Origin: Sphingomonas paucimobilis NBRC 13935
Lineage (GTDB): Bacteria; Pseudomonadota; Alphaproteobacteria; Sphingomonadales; Sphingomonadaceae
Direction: 5' to 3'
Length of the DNA stretch: 64,000 nt
Assembly: GCF_000739895.2 (NCBI RefSeq)
Contig: NZ_BBJS01000030.1
Location: 186,001-250,000, forward strand
Part shown: positions 52,463-61,099 of the stretch, piece after piece
Layout of the letters: each line of letters opens with the position of its first letter
How positions within the stretch are numbered: position 1 is the stretch's first letter
Notes under the pieces: model-generated
Told to the model about the DNA's origin: nothing
Database searches by the model: none
What the model saw: only the letters and a program-made list of their open reading frames with translations
Program-made: the position numbers and the translations under genes

Positions 52463-53395
52463 TCACAGGGCGCGTTCGAGTTCGGGGACCAGTTCGAACA
52501 GGTCGCCGACCAGGCCGTAATCGGCGACCTGGAAGATCGGCGCGTCGGCGTCCTTGTTGATCGCGACGATCACCTTGGCGTCCTTCATCCCCGCCAGATG
52601 CTGGATCGCGCCCGAAATGCCGCAGGCGACATAGAGGTCGGGCGCGACGACCTTGCCGGTCTGGCCCACCTGCCAGTCGTTCGGGGCATAGCCCGCATCG
52701 ACCGCCGCCCGCGACGCGCCGACGGCGGCCCCCATCTTGTCAGCGAGCGGCAGGATGGTCTCGCGGAACTTCTCCTCCGATCCCAGCGCCCGGCCACCCG
52801 AGACGACGATCTTGGCCGAGGCGAGCTCGGGCCGATCGCTGGCGGCGAAGCGGTTCTCGACGAAGCGGCTCTGGTCCGAACCCTCGCCCGCCGCCGTCTC
52901 GACGATGGGGGCGACGTCCGCCCCGCTTTCGGCGGGGGCGAAAGCGGCGGTGCGCACCGTCACGACCTTCTTGGCGTCGGTCGTCTGAACGGTCTGGACC
53001 GCATTGCCCGCATAGATGGGCCGCTTGAAGGTATCGGGCGCGACGACCTCGATCGCCTCGGACACCTGCATCACGTCGAGCAGCGCGGCGACGCGCGGCA
53101 GCACGCTTTTGCCGGCGCTCCCGGCGGGCGCGATGATCGTGTCATAGTCGCCGGCCAGCGACAGGATCAGTGCCGCGCTCGGCTCGGCCAGGCGTTCGGC
53201 CAGCGCGTCGCTTTCGGCGAGCAGCACTTGGCGCACGCCCTGCAACCGCGCGGCCTCCTCCGCCACGGCGCGGGCACCCTGCCCGGCCACCAGGATGTCG
53301 ATATCGCCGCCGATCGCGCGCGCCGCGGTCAGCGTGCGGGCGGTCTGGTCGGCAAGGGCTTGATTGTCATGTTCGGCGAACAGAAGAATGGGCAT
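52463..53395 (-). CDS. etfA: Electron transfer flavoprotein subunit alpha
   Basis: 310 residues. The C-terminal FAD-binding part is typical: [40 protein letters not shown] and [20 protein letters not shown]. EtfA/EtfB pass electrons from flavin dehydrogenases to ETF-ubiquinone oxidoreductase. Position in the betaine operon suggests the dimethylglycine dehydrogenase is its donor. It follows etfB by 24 bases. Confidence 0.95.
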   Translation of the reverse strand: MPILLFAEHDNQALADQTARTLTAARAIGGDIDILVAGQGARAVAEEAARLQGVRQVLLAESDALAERLAEPSAALILSLAGDYDTIIAPAGSAGKSVLPRVAALLDVMQVSEAIEVVAPDTFKRPIYAGNAVQTVQTTDAKKVVTVRTAAFAPAESGADVAPIVETAAGEGSDQSRFVENRFAASDRPELASAKIVVSGGRALGSEEKFRETILPLADKMGAAVGASRAAVDAGYAPNDWQVGQTGKVVAPDLYVACGISGAIQHLAGMKDAKVIVAINKDADAPIFQVADYGLVGDLFELVPELERAL

Positions 53396-53419
53396 CTCGG
53401 ACGCTCCCTGGAGATCAGT

Positions 53420-54169
53420 TTAAAGGACGGCCGCCTCGACCTTGAGCTTGGTGACCAGTTCGGCGACGCTGCCGACCTTCACCCCGGCGCTGCGCGCGGC
53501 GGGCTCCTCGGTCTTCAGCACCTTCAGCCGGGGCGCGATCGACACGCCGAAATCGGCGGCGGTTTTGTCCTCCAGCGGCTTTTTCTTGGCCTTCATGATG
53601 TTGGGCAGCGAGGCGTAGCGCGGCTCGTTCAGCCGCAGATCGACCGTCACCACCGTCGGCAGCGTCGCCTCGATCACCTGCAGGCCGCCATCGACCTCGC
53701 GGGTAACGGTGGCGCGGTCGCCATCCAACTTGATCTCGGAGGCGAAGGTCGCCTGCGACCAGCCGAGCAGCGCTGCCAGCATCTGGCCGGTCTGGTTGGA
53801 GTCGTCGTCGATCGCCTGCTTGCCCAGCAACACGAGCTGCGGCGCTTCGGTCTCGACCACCGCCTTCAGAAGCTTGGCGACGCTCAGCGGCTCGACCGCG
53901 TCTTCGGCCTTGATGAGGATCGCTCGATCCGCCCCCATGGCGAGCGCGGTGCGCAGCGTGTCCTGCGCCTGGGCCGGGCCGATCGACACCACGACCACCT
54001 CCTCGGCGGCGCCCGCTTCCTTCAGACGGACCGCCTCTTCGATGGCGATCTCGTCGAACGGGTTCATCGACATCTTGACATTGGCCAGGTCGACCCCGGA
54101 CCCGTCGGGTTTGACGCGGATCTTGACGTTGTAATCGACGACCCGCTTGACCGGCACGAGAATTTTCAT
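53420..54169 (-). CDS. etfB: Electron transfer flavoprotein subunit beta
   Basis: 249 residues starting [23 protein letters not shown]-binding and subunit motifs include [18 protein letters not shown] and [20 protein letters not shown], and the recognition loop [17 protein letters not shown] is intact. First gene of the minus-strand betaine unit, divergent from the GlxA/AraC regulator with 340 bases between. Confidence 0.95.
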   Translation of the reverse strand: MKILVPVKRVVDYNVKIRVKPDGSGVDLANVKMSMNPFDEIAIEEAVRLKEAGAAEEVVVVSIGPAQAQDTLRTALAMGADRAILIKAEDAVEPLSVAKLLKAVVETEAPQLVLLGKQAIDDDSNQTGQMLAALLGWSQATFASEIKLDGDRATVTREVDGGLQVIEATLPTVVTVDLRLNEPRYASLPNIMKAKKKPLEDKTAADFGVSIAPRLKVLKTEEPAARSAGVKVGSVAELVTKLKVEAAVL

Positions 54170-54423
54170 CCGTCACCTCTCCAATCTGGGCGATGCGCCG
54201 CCTATCGGTGGCATCATCGGAACAGCGCCCGGCACGGCCGGGTGCTCGCATGACAGGACCGGGGTGGCCGCGCCCCGCCATCGCGGAGCCGGCCGGTTGC
54301 AGAACCGGTCATTGATCGTGAAACTATGCCCTATCGCCCGGCCGGCTCACGGCGCCGGACATAAGGTTGGCTATCGAACGGGCCCCGGACCACGTGCATC
54401 CGTTTGCCGTCGATGGAAGTAAA

Positions 54424-54476
54424 TTTGCGCCACCATCGACAGGAGCGAAAGAATATTTGCGTCAAATGGCCGCAAA
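54424..54476. promoter_or_regulatory. Three TTTGCG half-sites before the betaine regulator
   Basis: TTTGCG occurs at 54424-54429 and 54456-54461, and inverted (CGCAAA) at 54471-54476. The last two form a dyad with a nine-base spacer. They lie in the 340-base divergent region between etfB and the regulator, within 90 bases of the regulator start. They are candidate binding sites for the regulator; the rest of the region (54170-54420) shows nothing clear. Confidence 0.4.
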
Positions 54477-54509
54477 CTCTACGACATGAATGAAAGAGCA
54501 TAAGATCGG

Positions 54510-55589
54510 ATGCGCATCATGGGATCGTTTTCGCCACCGCCTTTCAACACGGGCTTTCATCACCGGACCGGGGGCCCGCGCCTGTCGGTCGGCTTCCTGC
54601 TCACCAAGCGTTTCACCCTGTGCGCCTTCGCCAATTTCGTCGACGTGCTGCGGCTGGCTGCGGACGAAGGCGACCGCAGCCGCCACATCCTGTGCGACTG
54701 GAAGATCCTGTCCGATACGAGTGCGTCGATCCCGTCCAGCTCGGGCGTCTCGGTTCAGCCCAATGAGCGTTTCGGCGATCCGACCCGGTTCGACTATATC
54801 GTGGTGATCGGCGGCCTGATCGACGAGATCGACGATTTCGGCAGCGAATATATCGATTATCTGCGCCAGGCCGCGCGCGCGGGCGTGCCGCTGGTCGGCG
54901 TGTGTACCGGCGCCTTCCTGCTCCACCGGGCGGGGCTGCTGCACGGCTATAAATGCTGCGTGAGCTGGTTCCACCATCGCGACTTTCTGGAGCAGTTCGA
55001 CGGGCTGAACCCGGTGTCGGACCAGATCTTCGTGGTGGACCGCGATCGCCTGACCTGTTCGGGCGGGGCCAGCTCGGCGCATCTGGCGGCGCATCTGGTC
55101 GAAAAGCATGTCGGGCGGGCGCAGGCGAGCAAGAGCCTGCACATCATGATCATCGACGATCCGCTGACCGCCGACAAGCCGCAGCCGGGCCTGCCGCTCG
55201 ACTTCAAGACGCAGGACCCGATCGTCCTGCGCGCGTTGCTGATCGCGCAGCAGAATATCGAGACGCCACTGTCGGTCGCCGACATTGCCGAGCGGATGAA
55301 GATCAGCAAGCGCCAGCTCGAACGCCGCTTCCAGAGCGCGCTCGGGCTGTCGCCGCAGGTCGCCTTCATGGACCTGCGCCTGACGCTGGCGCGGCACCTG
55401 CTGGAGACGACCGACCGGTCGATCACGACGATCGCCGTCACCTGCGGCTTTTGCGACTCCTCGCATATGAGCCGCATGTTCCGCCGCCGCTTCGGCCATT
55501 CGCCGTTCGAGACCCGCGCGGGCCTCTCCGGCGGCGACCGGGCCGAAGCGGCGGACGATCTAGAAATAATAGCCCATCAGGATCAGTAA
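54510..55589 (+). CDS. GlxA-type AraC regulator, GbdR-like
   Basis: 359 residues from ATG 54510 (ATG 54519 also possible). The N-terminal DJ-1/PfpI-like domain (about 27-190) has SVGFLLTKRFTLCAFANFVD and GVPLVGVCTGAFLLHRAGLL. The C-terminal AraC double helix-turn-helix (about 245-345) has PLSVADIAERMKISKRQLER and IAVTCGFCDSSHMSRMFRRR. This is the architecture of GbdR, the activator of betaine/dimethylglycine genes in Pseudomonas. It is central to the betaine region. Its 3' end overlaps the convergent porin gene by 30 bases. Confidence 0.86.
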   Translation: MRIMGSFSPPPFNTGFHHRTGGPRLSVGFLLTKRFTLCAFANFVDVLRLAADEGDRSRHILCDWKILSDTSASIPSSSGVSVQPNERFGDPTRFDYIVVIGGLIDEIDDFGSEYIDYLRQAARAGVPLVGVCTGAFLLHRAGLLHGYKCCVSWFHHRDFLEQFDGLNPVSDQIFVVDRDRLTCSGGASSAHLAAHLVEKHVGRAQASKSLHIMIIDDPLTADKPQPGLPLDFKTQDPIVLRALLIAQQNIETPLSVADIAERMKISKRQLERRFQSALGLSPQVAFMDLRLTLARHLLETTDRSITTIAVTCGFCDSSHMSRMFRRRFGHSPFETRAGLSGGDRAEAADDLEIIAHQDQ

Positions 55590-56894
55590 CGACGTCTTGA
55601 CCCTGTTGTCGCCGCCCTGCGCCGCGCCGGAGACGAACTGGCCCGCCCCGACATAGGGGTCGTTGCGCCCGATCATCAGGTCGGACCAGATGCGGATGCG
55701 GTGCGTCGCCTTGTCGGTCCAGAAGGCGCCCAGGGTCAGCCGCTCGCTGTCGGGAAAGCTGCCCTGGCTTTTCAGGAAGCGCGCATAATTGCCGTATAGG
55801 CTGAGCTCGAAGGGCAGCTTGCCGGTGTCGATCGAGCGGCCCAGTTCGCCGAAGAGCATCGTGCCACGCGCGGCGATGTTATAGGATGCGTCATAATCGC
55901 CGACCGAGACCCGGTCATTGGGCCCGGGCCCGCGCGGATCGATAATCTGCCGCGCCGCCAGCAATTTGCCGTGCCAGCGCCCATCCTCCACCTTGGCGCT
56001 GAACGCGGCGGCATGGCGATAGCCGTCGCGCCCGGTCTCGAAATTGCGGACCGAGGAGATCCAGCCCGAGCCGGTCAGGGTCAGCTTGGCAGTGGCCGAC
56101 AGCGGCACCTGATATTTGGTCCGCCCGACGATCATGTTGCGCTCGGCGGTCTGGGTGCCGCCGGGGACATAGCCGTCGGCACGGACCAGATTGACGGTGA
56201 AGCGCGCGCTGTCCCTGCTGATCCCGAAGGCATTGGGCGCCGCGCCGGGAAAGAAGCCGATATCGAACCCCGCCTTCTTGCCCTGATGCGAGGCGCTGAT
56301 ACCCAGATTATAGACCTCTTCCATGCCATAGACAAAGCCCAGGCTGTTGAAGAAGGCCGATCCCCACCAGCGATCGTCGAACGGCACCGGTTGCAGCCCC
56401 ACCGTCACCTTGTCCTCGGCGCTCAGTTTCGCGCCGACATAGGCGTACATCGGGAAACTCACCTCACCCGGATAGACGTCATAGCCATTGGCGCGGCCAT
56501 AGATGAAGCTGCCGCCATAGAAGCGATATTGCGCCGAACCGAAGATCACCGAGGAATCGTAATCGGCGGTCAGCAACAGCGTGTCGAACGACAGATGCTG
56601 CGACGTTCGCCGCTGGCCGTCCGCGCCCACATCGTTGAAGCGCAGATCGTAACGGCCCCGAATCGCCCCGCCCAGTTTCAGCTTCGCCTCGGACGCTGCT
56701 GCGGGTTGTGGCAAGGCGATCTTGGCCGGGGCGGGCTTGGGGGGTGCCACTCCGTCCGGCGGAACATTCGTCTGCCCCGCGTCAGTCGGTGGCGCCCCCG
56801 TCTGGGCGGCTTCGGGTTGGGGGGATGGCGGCGTCGCAGTCTGCGGCGGAGCCGTAGTGGCGAGGATGAGCGGGATCAGCACGAGCGCATCCAC
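55560..56894 (-). CDS. Outer-membrane porin-like protein
   Basis: 444 residues from GTG 56894, where a signal peptide (MDALVLIPLILATTAPP) begins; the frame is open to 56990 but that part looks untranslated. A Pro/Ala-rich linker precedes a beta-barrel of alternating strands (LKLGGAIRGRYDLRFNDV, then many aromatic-girdled strands) ending in LLILMGYYF, the C-terminal aromatic expected for barrel insertion. It follows the BCCT carrier on the same strand and likely admits its substrate. No close porin family is named. Confidence 0.75.
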   Translation of the reverse strand: MDALVLIPLILATTAPPQTATPPSPQPEAAQTGAPPTDAGQTNVPPDGVAPPKPAPAKIALPQPAAASEAKLKLGGAIRGRYDLRFNDVGADGQRRTSQHLSFDTLLLTADYDSSVIFGSAQYRFYGGSFIYGRANGYDVYPGEVSFPMYAYVGAKLSAEDKVTVGLQPVPFDDRWWGSAFFNSLGFVYGMEEVYNLGISASHQGKKAGFDIGFFPGAAPNAFGISRDSARFTVNLVRADGYVPGGTQTAERNMIVGRTKYQVPLSATAKLTLTGSGWISSVRNFETGRDGYRHAAAFSAKVEDGRWHGKLLAARQIIDPRGPGPNDRVSVGDYDASYNIAARGTMLFGELGRSIDTGKLPFELSLYGNYARFLKSQGSFPDSERLTLGAFWTDKATHRIRIWSDLMIGRNDPYVGAGQFVSGAAQGGDNRVKTSLLILMGYYF

Positions 56895-56956
56895 GCGCCC
56901 ATGGTCGGGAATCGCGATACCATGCCCGTTTCCTTCAAAGGAGGAATGTCGATGGC

Positions 56957-56993
56957 GGGATGGGGCAGGGCGCCAACGCCCCTGCCCCATCCC
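56957..56993 (-). terminator. Long hairpin between BCCT and porin genes
   Basis: Arms GGGATGGGGCAGGGCG and its near-perfect complement form about 16 pairs with one bulged base and a short CCAA loop, starting eight bases after the BCCT stop on the minus strand. No T-run follows, so it may attenuate or stabilise rather than fully terminate. Confidence 0.5.
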
Positions 56994-57000
56994 CCGCCGG

Positions 57001-58986
57001 TTACGCCGGGACGCCCAGCCCGTGATGCTCGGGCGCGCGCGTCAGCAGGCTGGTCGTCGGCGAACCCGACAGCAGCAGATAGCGCTCGAACTGCGACAGG
57101 ATATCGGCGATGACCTGCTCTTCGCTCAGCCCCATGATGTCATAGCCCCGGCCGCCACAGGCGAAGAAGGTCCGCGCCTCGTGCCGCACCTGCGGATCGA
57201 GCGTCTCCAGCGGGGTAAAGGCCGCCAGCGCCCGCTCCGCCGGTCGTACGCCATAGAGGAAGCCGCGATGCCCATCGCCCGCTGGCGAGACGAGGCAGGT
57301 TTCGCGACCCTCCTCGACCATATGGGTCGGGCGACCGCGCTGGGTCAGTTCGGCGGCGACGGCCGCCAGCGCCGGCTTGACGGTCGTCGCGATATAGCTG
57401 GTCACGTCGCGCGCCTCGGGCTTGTTGAGCGCCAGCGACAGACGCGTCTGCCAGGACGGCTCGACGCCCGGCGAGGTACGCCCTCCTCCCATGGCATATT
57501 GCGCCTGGTCCGCCCGCATCCCCTTGAACAACCCGACCAGCAGCGCCAGCATCACCAGCGCGAACGGCAGGGCGGCGATGATCGTCGCGGCCTTCAGCGC
57601 GGCGAGCCCGCCCGCGATCAGCAGGATGATGGTGACCAGCGCCTCCAGCACGCACCAGAACAGCCGCTGCATCTTGGTCGTCTCGGTCCGGCCGCCCGAC
57701 CCGATGATGTCCATCACCAGCGAGCCCGAGCTTTGCGACGAGATGAAGAAGATGCCGATCATGAAGATGGCGAGCGCCGTCGTCGCGCCGCTGAACGGCA
57801 GATAGGCGAAGAATTTGAACAGCGCGATCGAGACATTGTCGGCCACCGCCGCCGAGATCGCTCCGGCCGCGACGCCCTGATCCAGGAACAGCGCGGTGTT
57901 GCCGAACACCGTCATCCAGAGGAAGGTGAAGGCCGATGGCAGCAGCAGGACGGCCAGGATGAACTCCCGCACCGTGCGCCCGCGCGAAATGCGCGCGATG
58001 AACATGCCGACGAACGGCGCCCAGGACATCCACCACGCCCAGTAGAACAGCGTCCAGTCGTTGATCCACGGCGTCGGCTTATAGGCATAGAGGTTGAAGG
58101 TGCGCGGCACGAAGCTGGACAGATAAAGCCCGATATTCTGCACCAGATCGCGCATGAGCTGGATGGTCGGCCCGGTCGCCAGCACGAAGAGCATCAGGCC
58201 GATGGCGAGCAGGATGTTGAGCTCGCTCATCCGCTTGATGCCCTTGGACAGGCCCGACAGCACCGCCAGCGTCGCCACGCCCGAGATGATGACGATCAAC
58301 AGCACCTGGATCGGCACGCTCATCGGCAGGCCGATCAGATAGTTGAGCCCGCCATTGACCTGCTGCACGCCCAATCCCAACGAGGTCGCCAGCCCGAAAA
58401 CGGTGCAGCAAATGGCGAAGATATCGACCGCATCGCCGATCCGTCCTTTGATCCGCTCCTTGAGCAGCGGATAGAGACCCGATCGGATGGTCAGCGGCAG
58501 ATTGTAGCGATAGCCGAAATAGGCCAGCGACAGCCCCACCACCGAATAGATCGACCAGGCATGAATGCCCCAGTGGAAGAAGGTGATGCTCATCGCCTCC
58601 TGCTGTGCGGCGATGCTGCGCGGCGTGGCGTCGGGCGGCGTGGTGAAATGCATGATCGGCTCGGCCACCGCATAATACATCAGGCCGATGCCCTTGCCCG
58701 CCGCGAACAGCATCGCGACCCAGGACACGAAACGGAAATCGGGTTCGCAATCGTCCGGCCCCAGCTTCAGGTCGCCGAAGCGGCTGAAGCACAGGATCGT
58801 GACCGACAATAGGAAGACACCGACCGCAAGTAGGTAGAACCAGCCGACCTGGGCCAGAATGCCCTTTTCGACGACGGTCAGAAACGCATCCGCCTGTTGC
58901 GGCAAGAACGTGCCCACCCCCAGCAGGACCATGATAATGCCGACCGCGCCGAAAAAGACGGGTCGGTTGATGACGAAACCGGACAT
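57001..58986 (-). CDS. BCCT-family betaine/choline/carnitine transporter
   Basis: 661 residues from ATG 58986, with AAGGAGG five bases upstream; a start at 59001 is possible but overlaps that site. Twelve hydrophobic segments and the BCCT signature WAWWMSWAPFVGMFIARISR (about 330-350) are present. The glycine-rich stretch reads GKGIGLMYY, where sodium-coupled BetP has GMGIG, so coupling ion is uncertain. A soluble C-terminal domain of about 150 residues follows, as in BetT-like carriers, and may sense osmolarity. It should bring in glycine betaine or a related compound. It lies downstream of fdhA and upstream of the porin. Confidence 0.93.
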   Translation of the reverse strand: MSGFVINRPVFFGAVGIIMVLLGVGTFLPQQADAFLTVVEKGILAQVGWFYLLAVGVFLLSVTILCFSRFGDLKLGPDDCEPDFRFVSWVAMLFAAGKGIGLMYYAVAEPIMHFTTPPDATPRSIAAQQEAMSITFFHWGIHAWSIYSVVGLSLAYFGYRYNLPLTIRSGLYPLLKERIKGRIGDAVDIFAICCTVFGLATSLGLGVQQVNGGLNYLIGLPMSVPIQVLLIVIISGVATLAVLSGLSKGIKRMSELNILLAIGLMLFVLATGPTIQLMRDLVQNIGLYLSSFVPRTFNLYAYKPTPWINDWTLFYWAWWMSWAPFVGMFIARISRGRTVREFILAVLLLPSAFTFLWMTVFGNTALFLDQGVAAGAISAAVADNVSIALFKFFAYLPFSGATTALAIFMIGIFFISSQSSGSLVMDIIGSGGRTETTKMQRLFWCVLEALVTIILLIAGGLAALKAATIIAALPFALVMLALLVGLFKGMRADQAQYAMGGGRTSPGVEPSWQTRLSLALNKPEARDVTSYIATTVKPALAAVAAELTQRGRPTHMVEEGRETCLVSPAGDGHRGFLYGVRPAERALAAFTPLETLDPQVRHEARTFFACGGRGYDIMGLSEEQVIADILSQFERYLLLSGSPTTSLLTRAPEHHGLGVPA

Positions 58987-59129
58987 ATCATCCTCCTTCA
59001 TCCCATCCGATCATCACGGTCCCGCAGACACGGCCCCCCGGCCCCCCGCCCCGCACCGGGTGGAGGATGACATGATCGGAACTTCGATGCGACGGCCCGG
59101 GCACCATTACCCGGACCGTCCGCCCGCCA

Positions 59130-60317
59130 TCACGCGGCGGCGAGCATATCGTGCGGATCGAGGACGAACTTGGTCGCCGCCCCCTGATCGAATGTCTCAT
59201 AACCCTGCGGCGCGTCGTCGAGCTTGATGACGCGCGCATTGACGATGTCCGCGATCGGCAGGCGATCGTGGAGAATGGCCTGCATCAACTGGCGGTTATA
59301 TTTCAGGACCGGCGTCTGGCCGGTGTGGAAGGATTGCGCCTTGGCCCAGCCGAGCCCGAAGCGTAGCGACAGGCTGCCTTGCTTGGCCGCGCTGTCGACC
59401 GCGCCGGGATCTTCGGTGACGTAGAGGCCCGGAATGCCGATCGAGCCCGCCGCGCGGGTGATCTCCATCATCTGGTTGAGCACGACGGCGGGCTGCTCGC
59501 CGCCGGTGTGCCCGCGCGCCTCGAACCCGACGGCATCGATCGCACTGTCCACCTCGTCGGTACCGATCACCTCCGCGACCAGATCGCCCAGACGATCGCT
59601 CTTCGACAGGTCGATCGGCTCGAACCCGACCTTGGCGGCATGGGCGAGGCGATCGGGGTTGAAGTCGCCGATCATCACGACCGCCGCGCCCAGGATGCGC
59701 GCCGAGGCGGCGGCGGCCAGCCCGACCGGGCCCGCACCCGCGACATAGACGGTCGAACCGACGCCCACCCCAGCCATCATCGCGCCGTGGAACCCGGTCG
59801 GCAGGATGTCGGAGAGCATGGTCAGGTCGCGGATCTTGGATAGCGCCCGGTCGCGATCGGGCAGCTTCAGCAGGTTGAAATCGGCATAGGGCACGGTGAC
59901 ATAGCGCGCCTGACCGCCGATCCATCCGCCCATATCGACATAGCCATAGGCACCGCCGGCGCGCTCCGGATTCACCGTCAGGCAAACACCGGTATCCTGC
60001 GACTTGCAGGTGCGACAGCGACCACAGGCGACGTTGAACGGGACCGAGACGATGTCGCCGATCTCCAGCATCTCGACGTCACAGCCCTTTTCGATCACTT
60101 CGCCGGTGATCTCATGGCCCAGCACCAGTCCGGGCGCAGCGGTGGTCCGGCCGCGCACCATATGCTGGTCCGACCCGCAGATATTGGTGGAGATGACCTT
60201 CAGGATCACCGCATGCTCGATGCGGCGACCGTCCGGGGCCTGCAATTTCGCATCATCGATGTCGCGCACTTCGACCTTGCCCGGTGCGACATAAACGACG
60301 CCTCGATTCCTGCTCAT
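59130..60317 (-). CDS. fdhA: Glutathione-independent formaldehyde dehydrogenase FdhA
   Basis: 395 residues from ATG 60317. Zinc ligands are in NICGSDQHMVRGRTTA and LGHEITGEV, structural cysteines in CGRCRTCKSQDTGVC, and the NAD motif is VYVAGAGPVGLAAAASARIL. The long insert with GGAYGYVDMGGWIGGQARYV is typical of this tightly NAD-bound formaldehyde dismutase/dehydrogenase group. It would oxidise formaldehyde released by GbcA and sarcosine oxidase. It has its own promoter region (60318-60511) with candidate regulator sites. Confidence 0.94.
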   Translation of the reverse strand: MSRNRGVVYVAPGKVEVRDIDDAKLQAPDGRRIEHAVILKVISTNICGSDQHMVRGRTTAAPGLVLGHEITGEVIEKGCDVEMLEIGDIVSVPFNVACGRCRTCKSQDTGVCLTVNPERAGGAYGYVDMGGWIGGQARYVTVPYADFNLLKLPDRDRALSKIRDLTMLSDILPTGFHGAMMAGVGVGSTVYVAGAGPVGLAAAASARILGAAVVMIGDFNPDRLAHAAKVGFEPIDLSKSDRLGDLVAEVIGTDEVDSAIDAVGFEARGHTGGEQPAVVLNQMMEITRAAGSIGIPGLYVTEDPGAVDSAAKQGSLSLRFGLGWAKAQSFHTGQTPVLKYNRQLMQAILHDRLPIADIVNARVIKLDDAPQGYETFDQGAATKFVLDPHDMLAAA

Positions 60318-60428
60318 GGCTCTCGATCCTCTCGTTCGGATTTCGCTCGCGGTCAGCGCGGTTCGATGTCCGGCCGATCTCACGAGGAGGAGAGGACCAT
60401 AGCGGGCAACCATCGCACCATCAGAAGT

Positions 60429-60483
60429 GCGACATGCAGGGTCACAAATGCGTCACCAATAAAAAGATATCACGGGCTCGTGA
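60429..60483 (-). promoter_or_regulatory. Candidate operators upstream of fdhA
   Basis: On the minus strand TGACCCTGCATGTCGC (60429-60444) has a TGTCGC half-site of the kind I recall for GbdR, and TCACGGGCTCGTGA (60470-60483) is a perfect 5-4-5 dyad. An AT-rich patch lies between them. Both are in the 273-base gap before fdhA. The GbdR match is from memory and only suggestive. Confidence 0.38.
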
Positions 60484-60511
60484 CATTTTGAATAAAAATT
60501 GTGCAGCGCAT

Positions 60512-60553
60512 AAAAAAGGGGCAGCATCCTGGCCCAATCCCAGGATACTGCCC
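60512..60553 (-). terminator. Rho-independent terminator after the sox-sdaA-ybaK unit
   Basis: On the minus strand a 14-bp stem (60519-60532 with 60540-60553, one mismatch), containing GGGCAG and CCAGGAT, is followed by a run of six T (60512-60517). It starts 37 bases after the ybaK-like stop and separates that operon from fdhA. Confidence 0.85.
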
Positions 60554-60590
60554 GTCAGGTGTACTGAGGGATTAGTCTCAATGGCCCTAG

Positions 60591-61076
60591 TCAGGGCAGG
60601 GTGACGACCCGTACGTCATGGCCGAGCTTTTCCAGCCATACCTTCAACGGGACGAAAGGCAGCGCGACGGTCGCGGTATTGCGGAGCGGATGGACGGCGA
60701 TCGGCGCATCCGAACGGAAACTTTCGTCGAAGACCAGCCGGACATCGCCCGGCGTCACATTGGCGATCGCCAGCGGCGTGACCGCACCCGGCGTCACTTG
60801 CAGCAGGCGCTCCATATCCTCGGCACTGCCGAAGGAGAATTTGCCCGCCTCTAGCCGCTCGGCCATGCCCTTCAGGTCGGCGCGGCGATCATACGGCAGA
60901 ACGACCAGCCAGAAACGCTTCTGCTTGTCCTTCAGGAACAGGTTCTTGGTATGCGCGCCGGGCAGCGCGGCATGGATGTCCGCGCTCTCCTCGACGGTGA
61001 AGACCGCGGGATGCTCCAGCTTTTCGAACGCGATGCCTTCGCGCTGGAAGGCGGCATAGATTTCGTCTTCGGTCAT
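60591..61076 (-). CDS. YbaK/ProX-family aminoacyl-tRNA deacylase
   Basis: 161 residues from ATG 61076 (61079 is equally open). The editing-domain pattern is clear: EKLEHPAVFTVEESADIHAA, then GAHTKNLFLKDKQKRFWLVV, then LLQVTPGAVTPLAIANV and IAVHPLRNTATVAL. Such free-standing domains clear Ala or Cys wrongly attached to tRNA(Pro). It is the last gene of the sarcosine oxidase/serine dehydratase unit, 23 bases after sdaA; a functional link to that pathway is not obvious. Confidence 0.88.
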   Translation of the reverse strand: MTEDEIYAAFQREGIAFEKLEHPAVFTVEESADIHAALPGAHTKNLFLKDKQKRFWLVVLPYDRRADLKGMAERLEAGKFSFGSAEDMERLLQVTPGAVTPLAIANVTPGDVRLVFDESFRSDAPIAVHPLRNTATVALPFVPLKVWLEKLGHDVRVVTLP

Positions 61077-61099
61077 CATCACCCTGGCAAGATTCGGGG

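Noticed and set aside
51332..54253. A 973-codon open frame on the plus strand opposite purU, etfA and etfB
   Set aside because: High-GC shadow: the minus strand carries well-known genes throughout and the plus-strand translation has no family features.
59089..59117. A second GbdR-like site (TGCC...CGTCGC) upstream of the BCCT gene
   Set aside because: The spacing is one base shorter than at fdhA and it overlaps a hairpin (59094-59117) that may simply follow fdhA.
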